From NCBI RefSeq assembly GCF_900496995.4, contig NC_044004.1:84017538-84081537 (forward strand): a stretch of 64,000 bases of DNA, in the 5' to 3' direction. This DNA comes from Aquila chrysaetos chrysaetos (lineage: Eukaryota; Chordata; Aves; Accipitriformes; Accipitridae). Position numbers and translations under genes: made by a program. The notes beneath the pieces are model-generated. The model saw only the letters and a program-made list of their open reading frames with translations, was not told the origin of the DNA and ran no database searches. Positions 40,286-52,680 of the stretch are shown here, one piece after another. Positions within the stretch are counted from its first letter, which is position 1. Each line of letters opens with the position of its first letter.

Positions 40286-41315
40286 ATCTAAACGTATTAG
40301 AGTTTTCTCCATCCAAAAAAATTGTATTTTGGTTTTGTTAAGCACACTTCTGTTTGTTGAATTTTTTCAACATTAAGTGCATTTTTTTTCCCCTGTTGCA
40401 ATGCTTAAAAAAAAAAAAAAAAAAAAAAAAATCAAAACTCTCTGTATCCCAATAACATCAGACTTGCATAAGGAAATAAGTTTTCAGGGGGTTGTCTCTC
40501 CATTCATGAAACATGCTCATTTTAGTAGATAACATGCTCGTTATCGTAGCTTGTTCAGCTATGGAATCAAGGAATTAAGCAGGATTCATGAGTACAATTG
40601 CGATATTCTGAAGAAGTCTGGAGAGACAGGCTTCACAACAGACTAAGTGTCCAAACACCATTTAAGAAAGTGATATGGACAGGCTGTCCCAAAATTTGAA
40701 AACAGAGTGGAGAACAGAGATAGGGAATAATCTGCAACTCACATACCACTCAATCAGAAGATTTTCCAGAAGTGTGTCCATTGTTCCGATGCTGCTTTCT
40801 GAGTTAAGTCCTTCTGATTTTAATGTAGACTAGAACTGATGCTGAGACTGTGTCTGCTACTGTAAATGAAAGGAATAGCCCATACTCCTAATTAGAAACA
40901 AATGTTACACAAGTATCAACTACAGCAGCTAGATTTAATCAGCTTTTAAATGCAGATCCTTCTCTTATGGAGACAGCAACAGGTAATTCCTTGTAATACT
41001 GCAACGCTTATTCTACATTTTGGCAAACTTACTGCATATAAGAATCATGTTGTATTCAGTCTTTGGTCACTTCAATAGAAAACCAAATAGTTAAAACACA
41101 AGTCTCTCACAGATGACAACAGGTATGTTACACGTGACAGAATTGTACTTCAGTTGCAGTTCTTGCCAATGATGGAGTATATTGTCAAAAAAATTACCAG
41201 GATGACTCAGAGAGCCTGCCTGCAAACTGGAAATAATTTTATTTTCTGAGGGAAATTAATACATCTACCTGTCTTGTCTTTTTCCAAACAAAAATTGTGT
41301 CCAAGAAGAACTCAA

Positions 41316-41319
<4 letters not shown>

Positions 41320-41347
<28 letters not shown>
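41320..41347. repeat. (TTTTG)n simple repeat
   Basis: Short run of TTTTG units inside the ALB pseudogene, in the stretch where exons 6-12 are missing. A 25-base A run also occurs nearby at 40407-40431. Confidence 0.8.
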
Positions 41348-41796
41348 ATCTTTAGCATCTTGGATCACATTTCTAGAGACTAGTAGGCCTTATAGTTGCC
41401 TGTGGTTCCAAACATGACTGACTTTAGAAAGTGGCATTCAACTGAGAACGTCTGTTTAGCCAATAGCACATAGAGTTTCTTATCAACGTAACATCTCAGT
41501 TGACTAGACTGAAGTCTGTAGATGTGATGTCTTATTGATGGGCTTTACTGAAAAAAATCAATGTGTACTCAAGAACACTATTCCACAGCTCCTCCTGCTG
41601 TGAAGGAAGAGAAAGGGAGAAGACAACTGTGGGAGAAGCGGACACAAAGTAAGATAGAAATAGAGCCACAGGTGACAGCCATAGCATGTATGCCCTTCTG
41701 GACATACTGCACAGTTACAAACTTAGGATGATATTACAAATCCATATGTCAAGCTTCAGCAACTAGCGCTAACTCTGCATTTGACTTCCTTTCCAG

Positions 41797-41929
41797 ATTG
41801 CTGCTCCATCTCATTAAATGCAACTCTCAGATGACAGATGGACAAGCAAAGAAAGTGACTGCCGATTTTACTGCTATGATAGACAAATGCTGCAAGCAAA
41901 CAGGTGCTGCAACATACTTGGGGGAAGAG
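41797..41929 (+). pseudogene. ALB exon 13-like block, open and splice-competent
   Basis: 133 nt, the same length as ALB exon 13, with TTCCAG acceptor, GTATTT donor and no stop. It reads LLHLIKCNSQMTDGQ and later DKCCKQTGAATYLGEE. The Cys-Cys pair is kept, but the partner Cys of ETCFGEE has become Tyr. Confidence 0.92.
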
Positions 41930-42745
41930 GTATTTCATATCTTTACAAACCACTTGACAACAAAAGCTGACATAGCAAATATCAGTGAACATGTTTAGAT
42001 CAAGTAATTCAGCCAGCTAGTGGCCATTTGTACAGCTAGTTTTGCCATGCGTTTGCCCACAGATAATAAACTACACCTTTATGTACACACAGACTAATTA
42101 ATCTTTGCATTCCACTGCAAAACATGTCACCCATGACACACATAAGGTAATTTCCTTGTGACTGATCCACTTCAGGCATCTCACATGGGAAAGTTGAAAA
42201 TTATAGGAACAGATGGTCTATGTAAAAGGAGGCACCCCAAAAAGTAATGAAAACAGGTGAAGAGCTGAGGTGATTGTGGTCTCAAGTTATGTAATCCACT
42301 TCTTTTTTCCAGTTTCAACAGCATTCGTTCCTTTAACTTTGCTATCTCTGCATGCTATGTCAGAACAACTCCGCAGAAGAAATGAACATTTAAAAAAAAG
42401 CCAAAACAAACCTATGTGCAGCAATTGAGGGGTCTCAAACCACAGTTTCAGAGCGTGTAAATATCAGTTTCTAAGCCTAAATTTTGCACTGAAAGGAAAT
42501 TAATAAATTGATGGTATTTCAGACTTACCATACATTTTGGTTACATTTTCCTTATTATCATGATCCCCTTCAGTGTGAACTCATTAGCTCCAGGGGAAGT
42601 ATTCTCTATGAACTGTTAAGAAAATTAGTGTCTCTAGAATGGTATATTCTGTGTCTCTTGACACCAGACTGGTAGACATAAACTGTATGAAAGGTTGTGC
42701 TCACAGTCCCCTTTGACTTTCTCTCCTATGTTTGTAGTCTTCTGG

Positions 42746-42796
42746 TTTGCAAACCTGATAGCCCAAAGTACAGCCATCTTAGGAAATGGTATCTAA
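42746..42796 (+). pseudogene. ALB exon 14-like block with lost acceptor
   Basis: 51 nt, the same length as ALB exon 14. It reads FANLIAQSTAILGNGI and TAA. The base pair before it is GG where ALB has AG, so normal splicing into it is lost. Homology to ALB continues a little beyond the stop (AACAGCAGCAACA against AACAGCAACAATA). Confidence 0.9.
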
Positions 42797-42849
42797 AGCC
42801 CTGCACATAACAGCAGCAACATCCCTCTACTACACATAAATATTCAGAC

Positions 42850-45800
42850 CAACTAGATGAATAATTATATGAAAAATTTCTTCACTATACTATCACAAGC
42901 AAAACCTAATGTCATAAGACAAAAGGCCTCAGTTCTAGAAAAAGATGACTGCAAAACAAAATTGTAGAAGAGAAGAAGATTTCAAAACAGCACAAAAGGC
43001 AGGAACACTCTAGGCTCTTCAAGAACTCTAAGTTTGAGACTATGAACTAGTCATCTTCCTTGACGAGAGTGCTCCTCTAATATCACTAGCACTAAAGCTT
43101 TTCAACGGCTTTGACTCACATAATGAATCAACACTCCGTTGAGATGCAGGTTTTGACAAGGCATCCACAAGGTGGATCAGGAACACAAATGTCCCTTTTC
43201 AGAACACAGCACACATCAAGGATGGTTTTTACAAGCTGAAACTGATACGGTCTTGCATTCAGGGAAATCCAGCCTTGTATGGCCTTTGTCTTTTTTTTTT
43301 TTTTTGGTGTTACAGTACCAAATCATGAACCTAATTACTTGTGGCAGCTAAGCTCTGCAGCAGGGCTCATCTTGCTTTCTTCAGGTCAGAGGCAGAGCGA
43401 GCCCGCATTCTGGGTGACTAGCACTAATGCACTTAAGCCTCAACTGCACCTTGGAGTTGTGACTCACGAACTTCAGCAACTGACTTCTTGGTGGTTTACG
43501 TAAGCATTAGACTTGCATCCCATCTTTTTGGTTTCTCTCAATTTAGTTTAACAATGCTAATGATGGAAAACCCTTCTGCTCAGCCTCTACTTTTCTTTTC
43601 TTCCCGGCAGTAACAAAGTCACTGAAATTACTCAGTGTCTGAGCCTACATGGACTTTTCATATCCTTTTCAATTCTCTTGTTGTCTTTTTTAAATGGACA
43701 ACAAAGAAACACTTCACAAGTCTACATTGTTCCAGTTTACTGTTTAATTCTGTAAAGCAAAAATTAACAACTCAAGCAAAGCAGCAGTGGTTTGATGTGA
43801 GAGGGGACATGGTACAAAGGAAAGCCATTGCCTCCTTACGCTTCCATTTCCTTTACTTATAGAACATCTGTATCAGTTTGGTAATCAATTGTGGCTAGTT
43901 CCACTGACTTATTTTTAGCAGTTAGGCCATTTTAGGCTCCTGTCACTATTTTTTTTTCCCTAATATGTATTTCTGGCAGGTAGACATACTTGAACACTCC
44001 CTTGTACGGGGGGACCAATTTTATATACCTTTCGCTCTCAAGATGGACAAGCAAGCCCTTAAGCCTCTAGAAGCCTAAGGCATCCCAAGCTTTTCTGATT
44101 ATACAGACATGCAGAAGCCATGGGTATGATTCGGTTCCCTAAAAGCAAGCATCTAACGCCATTTGAGATACCCTAGGTAACCTGCCTGGTCTCTATCTAC
44201 TACTCCAGAAGGTCACAGCTCTTTTCTGGGCAAAGTTCCATGCTAGGCAACCCCCCCCCAGTATTGCAGCTACCCAATGACATGTCACACAGCTTCTGTG
44301 TTCAGGGTACTCAACCCTACCATGTGTGCTTGCTTCTTAAACCCAAGCAGCGCACACACAGGGAGTATTAGCCCATGGAAAACAAGAAAATGTGAATACT
44401 GGAAAAGTTGACATTTTTCTTTCTTGCTTTCAAAAACAAAACAAAACAAAAAAATCAAGTACAGGCTTTAGTCTGAGATGATTACTTATCAGGACTTCAC
44501 AACTGTTCTTGAAAATAGTTTATTCAACCATAACCTTATTTATTACACAAACAACCTAAAAGTTGTCAGGAGAAGATGAAGACGGGATAGGAGCCAACAA
44601 CCAATTGCAGTGTTGGCTTGTTTAGGGAAAAAAAGATCGGGGGGTATAATTCCACTGAGAGACCGGGTCCTTGACTGGAGCAAGTGTCTCAAACAGACCC
44701 TTACAGAAACCTGGTGGGGTGGAAGAACTTTTCCTTTGCAAGCAGAAGGCAAAAAGAGCCACTGTGTGCACTTGAACCAAGGGAAATGCCCATCCCTTTC
44801 AGAAAGTGATACGAAATGTCAGGCAGCATGGCTTCAAAAGTGGATTTGGGCTTGACAGCTCTCTCTGCTCTATAGGGCCACCATAAGAGTCACACCTGAG
44901 GGGTAAGCTGCAAATGGAGTCATCTTAGGAGAACTACCAGTGTAAAAAAACTGACCCAACAAAAGGATGACTTTGTCAGAAAAGAAAGAGTGGACAAGGC
45001 AATACCAGACACTTCACTCCAGGAGTCAAGGGAGAATTTGTACTCCAAAAAACTAAAAGTCCACTACATCCCAAGTGAGCTGTAGAATACTCGGCGTCTT
45101 GGGAGCAGTGTCTTTCACAAAGCAGCTGCAAGGAATTAATTGGGGCCTTCTCAAAAGTCCATGTATTTTGTTTTGCTACCTGTAGACAGATATAGTAAGT
45201 TCCCTGCCTTACTCAAAAACACTGTGTAAGCAGGTCACTGCAACCTAAGTTTGCCACAAGGCAGATAAGATAACAGTGATTGTGTTGTATGAAGATAACT
45301 TGTTTTGACATTCAGTGATGGTGTTTCACTTGGCTAGACCATCACGCCTACAGGTGCCAGATAAAGACAAGGACAAGTTGTAAATGTCACCCTTTGTACT
45401 TTGTTGTGTCCAGTTCAGTTGCAATCAACCCCCAGTGGGATTTGGAACACAGATAAAAGTGGGAGTGTTTTGCTTAGGAAGTTAAGGGAAGGGTGGGTTG
45501 GGGGTGAAGGATTTTACCTTGAAGAATTTCTTACTTGTTCCATTCCAGATGTTGTAGGTTCATCTTACGCTCTCATAATTAGCTGGCATATAGGCTTTGC
45601 TTCCCAATAAAGGGCATATTGTGTTGGTAACAAACATGTATGCAGCAGCCTGTACAAAACATCACCCCTTCAAAGATTTCACACTAAATACTGGGCTGCA
45701 GATCCCCCTCCCAATACCCAGGAACCACCTAGGATCAATGATTACTTCTTTCCTCCCTCTTAGGAGGTATTAACTACTTCAGTCCAGAATCTCCAGCAGG

Positions 45801-46950
45801 ACATTCATTGCACTGAACACAAAAAGCAGAAGAGCCTGTCCTGGTCATGATCCTCACCCAAGGCAGAACAAGGTTACATCCAATTAAACCATTTCATTAT
45901 GGTGTGAAAGAAAGCATCCTACAGAGCAAAAGCGGACACTCAGTTCTCTTGATGAAGCCATACCGGCACCAACACCACCCGCTGAACTAGACTAGAACTT
46001 GAACTCCTGAAGAGAGGTGTCAGACCTCCAAGTCCCAAATAGGTGCCTGTTTTCTCTCCTTTTTTTACTGTCAAAAACATTTGCTTATATAAGGAGATTG
46101 CCTCTGAGGTGAGCAATAGCTCCTGGAGTTACTAGAATGTTTCTTTTCTACTCTATAGGAGAAGTTTATTTTGCTTTTGACATGGTCCTGGAATTAAGTG
46201 GACATAGAGGAGTAGGGCAGGGTGGAAATCCAAGTAGTAAAACTCAGCAGGTACAACTCGGTCCTCATGTCACGGAGGTGACCAAATTGCACTCCAGATG
46301 GAAGCTTGACATCCTGTACTTGGAAAGACCAAAACAAAAGGCTGACTCCCTGCTCTATGGAGGAAGAGGGAACAGTGCCATGGAGCTCCACTTCAGCAGG
46401 CAGCAGTGGTGGGATGGTTGCTTTTTCTTCTTACACTCTTGTTGCTTAACAACATGCCTGGGAGGAAGACATAGCTTTATGCAACTGAAGCTGGGAGAAT
46501 AGCCTCGAATATGGGTGAAACCTGGATCTTTTCTTAGAAGCTCAGGAGTAATTCCCTCAAGAACAGCTCACGCAGGAATCCTTCACCATGTATAAATAAC
46601 CATCACGTCTGTTAGGTGATGGTCACCTTTCTGGCACAGCAGTCACTGACTGAACCTCTCCAAGAAAACTAGATGGCTCTGTCACCCTGCTACCCACAGG
46701 CTATGACACAGCCTGCAGACATCCTCAAGAGCAGCCATCCCTCTTTCAGCATCCTGTCAGCATCACAACAAAAATGAAGGGGAAGAGAAGGGGCATGAAG
46801 GAAAAAAGAAGTCACAAAGCAAGAAACGTTGTGAGTTTTATGTGAATTTATCTTGCAAAGAGTATTACAGAGGCTGAAGAAAATTAATATATCTCCTGTA
46901 TGTGAAGATTTAATCTGTCGTTTTAACAGGCTTTGTTCCTTCTTGTTTCT
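42850..46950. other. Intergenic region, no gene seen
   Basis: About 4 kb without recognisable exons. The longest open frame (121 codons, 46137-46502) has no family signature and no splice context I can defend. Confidence 0.55.
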
Positions 46951-48146
46951 CTTTGTAGTACTCCAGAACAATTTACCAGAATCAAAGAAGCTGAAGACAA
47001 GGCAAGATTTCTAGTGCTTGACCTTAGATGCAATAACATTGAAGGACCGACAGCACGGCTGGCAGCCCACTGATCTGGTGATTTTCACCACCCCCTGTGG
47101 CGGGCTAAGTCTTACAGCTGGCGCACCAGGACCAAGGAGGAGAGCCCAGTTTGCTAACACTGGACGTCCTTGGAGCCCCTCTTGGGAGTGATCTGTGTTA
47201 GACACTCTGTTGTATGCCAATTTCTGCCTCTCAAAAGGGAGATCGGTTTAACCGATCTGGACTGTAAAGAAAAATCAAGCTCTCTCTTGTGTTGGCGTGC
47301 TAAGAGACCTACACTACAAACACCCACACAAACAAGTCCTCCTGGGACAACTGTCAATTTATTTCCAACACTGGGACCGCGCAAAGCACCCCGTGCACTT
47401 TCCACCCACGTGCCACTGACAAAACACGCAGCAAATGTGTCCTCGCAAGCCCGGAGACAAACGGGATAGGGAGAAGCACTGCCAGAAAAGTGGTAAGGAA
47501 AATTGTTTCATTCCCAGCCAAGTGACTCAGAGGAACCAAAGGACAGAGGGATTTGTTGCCAACTCATGGCAGCACGTAGGCGTGCATGGCCTGGGCACGC
47601 TCCCACCTGTACTGCAAAGAGGCTATCCTGTCTCCTGTGCCAACATGCTTATACACCCACTGGGTGAAGATTCCTGAAGACGAGGACTCAAGGAAAAACT
47701 GTCTATTCAGATCAAACCAAGGGGCCATGCAAAACACGCAGGAGTAACTAAAAAAAAGGGAGAAGCCAGACATGATAGATGAATCTTCTCATTCCCCAAG
47801 TGAAAAGAATTTGAACAGGATCCTGTTAGCTAGACAAACTACAGTTTGTGTTACACCATGTACATCTTTTCAGCACATACCAGCAAAAAGGCATGGCTGG
47901 GGAGCAAGAGAATACTTCCATGACATGTCAAAAATTGCCTGTTTTTCATGAAACAAGTCATACATCTCTACGTACTGATAGTCCATGAATTTATAAAGCC
48001 TTCTAAAAATAACAAAGTCTGGATTACATATATAGTCAGAAAAGAGGTTAAGACATGCACTTCTGGCAATATATACCCACTCAGGAAATAATCTGCAGGT
48101 CAAACAGAAGTTCATAAATGATTTTGATATAATTAGTCATTTGCAG

Positions 48147-48288
48147 GGGCTGAAAAGAACAATTCTTACCATCAGACTTCCCAGCGTAGCCAAATATGTC
48201 ATTTGCAGCAATGAAGCGAACAACTTGGATTTCCTCCCTGTTCTGCCTCCAGGCTACATACACCGGAAGAGATTTGCTGAATATACAG
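48147..48288 (+). pseudogene. Exon 4-like block of the relic
   Basis: Bounded by TTTGCAG and GTAATA. The frame reads ICSNEANNLDFLPVLPPGYI and then HRKRFAEYT. This resembles the second half of afamin exon 4 (Cys, then an FLP-x-x-P motif, then an A-Y segment). The first half with the Cys-Cys pair is not recognisable, and the end phase is off by one. Confidence 0.35.
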
Positions 48289-48967
48289 GTAATAAAGTTT
48301 TATATAGTATGCCCCATGCCACACTTTACGTTTTGAGGCACAGATTCAGCAATGAGTGCCAATTGCCATACTGTCACAAGTGATCTTAAGAGAAAAGCTT
48401 CCACTCTCTTCAATAAGCCTCAAAGTAGACCCTCAAAACCACATACAAAACTCTCCTGTGCTTCAGTAAGTGTCAAGTTGTAACACTCCAGCCAAAGGCT
48501 CTCATGTGAATTGGGCTGGATCTGGCCCATACTGCCCGAGTATGCATGGTTAATTCAGTGTTAGCAAGAGGAGGTGAGCATAATCCCAGTTCAGGGCACT
48601 TGGAATGCCATTCACATACATGTACAAGAGGACAGAGGACTGTTGCTGATTTTTGAGCTAAATATTTGCAGGAAATACTCAAATATGTTCTAGGAAAGTG
48701 AGTTCACTTTGGGAATCTGAAGTTAACTAACTGAACAACATGGAAAAGCTGAAATGGTTTTGTCTTTCCATGGAAAATTCTGTGTATTCAACCACAAAGC
48801 AATTACTGGAAGACGAGGAGGAAAGGGGTCAGGGTTTTCAATGAAAGCTAAACAAAGCAAACCTGCAAAAATGAACCAGACTTTCTTGGTTGCATTTTTA
48901 GCATTTAAACAATACTTTTACCCTTTTAGTTTTAAATCAGTCGTTACAAATTCTGGTTCTTCATAGC

Positions 48968-49100
48968 AGGGAATTATTCCTTATTCCCAAAAAGGCAGAA
49001 GTTGCTGCTAGGGCAGAACAGCAGCCACCCACCATCCTAACAGCAACTCTGCTACCCCTGCAGCAAATGTGCTCAGCGAATCAACAAGTGCAAGCTGCAT
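48968..49100 (+). pseudogene. Exon 5-like block of the relic
   Basis: The frame reads EVAARAEQQPPTILTATLL then PLQQMCS, comparable with [19 protein letters not shown] then RYDEMMKNCC of the downstream gene, with a one-residue gap. The frame stays open to a TAG at 49208. No convincing donor was found. Confidence 0.35.
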
Positions 49101-49473
49101 CATACACATTGGGTGTATTTCTTGATACGTGGAAGCTTGACATACTTAAGCTCAAGTCATTACAGACAGGCCAATCACAATATTTACAGTCAGTGCTAGA
49201 TGCCTTATAGACAACACAGGCTGTTTCCATACATATCAACCAACCTCCACACCAGCTGGATTATTTTTAACAATACAGAATGAAACTCCCTGTGCATGAG
49301 ACTTTTCCAAGGGCAATCCGTGACCATCTCAGCTTTACCACCTTGATAGTGTAAAGACTTCAAAGAGTTATTATTTTTTTAATGTATGTGTATACATATA
49401 TGCACACATAAATCTGTCTGTGTGTGCATGTAAATATTTATTTGCTTTCATCTTTTGACACAACTATTTACAG

Positions 49474-49571
49474 GAAGGCAGTGAAGGACTGCACCAGCAA
49501 CCCCTTATTCTTAAATGGTCATCTTGAACGTCTTTCTTCCCTTTCCATGAAAACCCAAAATAGCCTGGGAG
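49474..49571 (+). pseudogene. Exon 6-like block of the relic
   Basis: Acceptor TTTACAG and donor GTAAGA enclose exactly 98 nt, the invariant exon 6 length in ALB and the downstream gene. In the expected phase it reads SEGLHQQPLILKWSS and then TGA, loosely like EDGLRQEHTCGILKKFG. Residue similarity is weak and offset, so the length match could be coincidence. Confidence 0.35.
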
Positions 49572-50029
49572 GTAAGACAGGACTAATGAGCCGTTACTCC
49601 ACACAGGAAGTAGCAGGCTCAGTCTGACAATGACAAGACCTAAATTCGGTACGGAAAAAGCTTTCATGAGCAGCAAAACAGTCATGCTCCTGCTCAGTGG
49701 AGCAATAAGTCTGAGTAGGGAGACCTCAGGAGTGAAGCATAGACCTAGAGTATTAAAGGGCCCGGTTATAACAGAGCATCTCTCCAGCATATGATCTAAA
49801 CCTCATTTTTCTCAGCTGTGCAGATAAATGGTTTGAATAACAAGGGTTCAACAACTTCTCGGTTAAGGAGACACTCTTCCTGTGTGGCTTTCTGGGGAGA
49901 TGGATCCACAGAAGTTACAGAAGTGCTAATAACTTGCAACTGACCTCATTATCAAGTTTCCAATGTCTTTGTCTTCTTTTTTCCCCCCTCCCATTCTCCC
50001 TTTCTTTTTCATGTTTTTGGTTTTACTTT

Positions 50030-50122
50030 GCCAAGAAACTTCCTAGGGCTCTATCTTCAGATATTTACAAAGCTGCAAACGATGTCTCCGTTACCAGCAA
50101 AGACTGCTTTGCCAGAAACATG
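50030..50122 (+). pseudogene. Exon 7-like block of the relic
   Basis: AKKLPRALSSDIYKAANDVS then VTSKDCFARNM aligns gap-free with AQKFPKADFVTVNKLVMDIA then NMHKDCCRGDM of the downstream gene. It ends at a GT donor in phase 0, as exon 7 should. The last seven residues of the family exon are missing, the second Cys of the pair is Phe, and there is no AG acceptor at the expected place upstream, only a long pyrimidine tract. Confidence 0.55.
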
Positions 50123-52680
50123 GTAAATAACAAAAAGTTTGTCCTTTACATGTTAACATATTTGTAATTATTAGAAGAATGCTACTTCTCACTGCTATTT
50201 CCAGTTCTCCTCTGGCCAGCCCATGCCCCAGCTGACCAGCAAAAAAAAGCTGCAACATGAGAAAATTTGGCCTAGATTCTCAGCTACTGTAAATTGGGAT
50301 AATTATGTTGCCTTCAGCAGAACCAGTTTACACAAGCTGGGACTGTCACTCTTCATAATTACTATACATTTCTCTGGAATATAATTTGATCACTTCTGTA
50401 AATTGAAAGCTAGCACTCAGCCAGGTAGGTCTGTTTCACAGGGTCATAAAAGAGCACAGCCTAACACACTGAAATAGGTGTCAGGGCAACCCACAGAAAT
50501 GCCTCGTGCGTCTGGGGAAAGGGGGAAGGGGCTGGAAACTTCTTGCCACCACCAAAGAGCTCTGCACGCTAGATGAGAGATAGCAGAGCTGGAGAACTGC
50601 TGATGTCCTACGTACTGGGTGAGCCAGCGGTAAACATGCACCGGATGGTGCTGAGGTTAGCTACCTGCAATAGCCCCCCCCAGAAGGAGAAAAGAACTCC
50701 ATTACCCAAGGAACTCATAAGGCCTGTGGTGATTTGGGTTTGCAACAAAGAGAAACACTGGGAAGGAGGAGGAGGGAAATCGCCACTTGTCTTTCATAAC
50801 TGCTGCTGTACTGTATCTTCTCCAGGCAGGAGACCCCAGTACCCAAACAAGACAGAATGAAAAATACATAATCAGATAAAGTCTAGCCAGCTTCCTTTCA
50901 TGATATTTCCACCTAAACACATTGACATGAAAGATGTTTTCTTTATAAAACAGTTTATGAAGTTCCAACATGCCTCTTACACATCACATCCCAGAACTTC
51001 AAGTTACTTACAGGGAAAATAACTGCAAATATCACATCAGAGCAGCTCAGATTTTTTTAAAGGCAAACCTTCTTACTACTTGGGAAGAAGCTGAGTTCTT
51101 CCAGGTGCATGAACTTCCTATAAGCATCACTGTTTTTAGAGTGAATGCTCCAGATTCGACAAGAATGATAGTCTCTAACTATAAAGAAAGGATGTACTTG
51201 AATCCTATATGTGTACTACTTATACCACCAGAAAACACCATTGTTAAATTTCAAGAAAAAGAATTGAAGTATTGATACCATCATGAAGAAAACAACCCAA
51301 GCTAAAGGAGGATTCTCAAATTCTGCTCTCTTTAGTAAACAGAAACAAAATAGCTGAGCTCTGGGCCCACACATTTGCACATTGTTGGCCTAATTTGAAA
51401 ATCAGTGACTGAAATCTATCAGGAACATAGATCAGCCTGAGACATAAAGACCTTCCCCTAAAGCTGGCAAACGTCATCAAAAAGAAATGTCCTGCAAAAA
51501 CTAACTCACCTCTCTGCTACATAACACACAGAGCAAAAAAGCTCCAAGACCCTGACTGCTGGGCATTTCAAGGGCGTACTGAGCATCCCCCACCAACCAC
51601 CCCCAGCTGATGGGAATTCACAACTCCACACCCTGACGGCCATCAGCTGCCTTTAGCTCTATCTTGACCTTGCAAGGCAGTTTCTAAGAAGTTCTGGAAA
51701 CAGCTGGGTTTGTCAGTAGGTGTAAAACTGAATAGGTTGAGATGGTTTCCGTACTTTGAAGGACAATGGGAACTCTTAATGAGGACCTATGCTCTTCATT
51801 GGATCTCATTTCTAGTGTTTGCCACACTCTTTCTTTCCAGTTAAATACTGTACATACATTTCCCTCCTGCAAATGGGAGAGTATTCACTGTAAACAGGCA
51901 GATGATTGCCATCCAAACAGTGGTAAGTATTTTCAAAGAAAAGTGAAAAGTAGTTAACCATCCTGCTGAGCATGGAAAAGGGCAGTGGAGGAATTTAATT
52001 TAAAGGATTTTAAATGCAGCAGCCAAGTGCAGCTTCCAGAAATACTTAGCACAACACATGACACATACCTAATCTCCGAAACACATTCTTCTGGGCCAAA
52101 GAAGAACCCACTGAACAAAGTCTCTGAATCAGTGTCTCAGCTGTTTCTGCAGCTCCACCTCAAGTAGTACACCCCCACCTCCTGCATTTTTATAAAGCTC
52201 ATAGTGACAAGGTTGTATTAAGGTGTTATTCTGAAAATGAGAGGATCAATCTGCCTCTCTCCCAGCTACTACTGCAGAAAGGGAAGCAGGAACAGACTGG
52301 ACGATCCCCGGATTGCCCTGGCAAGGACTCTGCTCTGGCAGCCTCAGCACGGGATGCTGCTGGGTCCAGGGAGCTGGAGGGAGGAATCTGCCGCTAGCAG
52401 ACGTGAGATAGCGCCGACTGCCATGAGCGTAAGGGAATCGGCTTTTTGGAAACAGCTGGATGGGAAAAGCGTTCTGTGATCGGCTCCTATGGACTTAATG
52501 AGGATCATATACGTAGAAATACAGTCCATAACCTCCAGACTTCTTTCTTTCAAGGAGATTTCTCTATTTCCTATAGGGCTTTTTAGTTAACGGTGGGACA
52601 GAGCTTATTTGTGTCTTCCTCAACAGATGTGGTTTCACCTTAGATTTCAGCTCTTCTGCTCTGATGACCGTGCTCCCATC

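Larger units (their letters stand above)
38986..42796 (+). pseudogene. Decayed tandem duplicate of ALB
   Basis: Blocks in ALB order match ALB exon 3 (38986-39119), exon 4 (39331-39533), exon 5 (40166-40285), exon 13 (41797-41929) and exon 14 (42746-42796). Intron residues sit between them with sizes close to ALB introns 3, 4 and 13, so this is an unprocessed duplicate. The exon 3 copy has TAG at 39053, exon 4 has TAA at 39343 and TAG at 39505, exon 5 has a 2-nt deletion, and the exon 14 acceptor AG has become GG. Exons 6-12 have no recognisable copy in the 1.5 kb between 40285 and 41797, compared with 6.7 kb in ALB, which points to a large internal deletion. No exon 1 or promoter copy was found. 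It cannot make albumin. Confidence 0.9.

Noticed and set aside
40286..41796. Search for ALB exon 6-12 copies in the pseudogene
   Set aside because: A few short word matches (for example CTACTGTAAATGA near 40857) were too short to separate from chance.
46137..46502. 121-codon open frame between the ALB pseudogene and the relic
   Set aside because: No match to albumin exons or another family I know; no start context or splice support.
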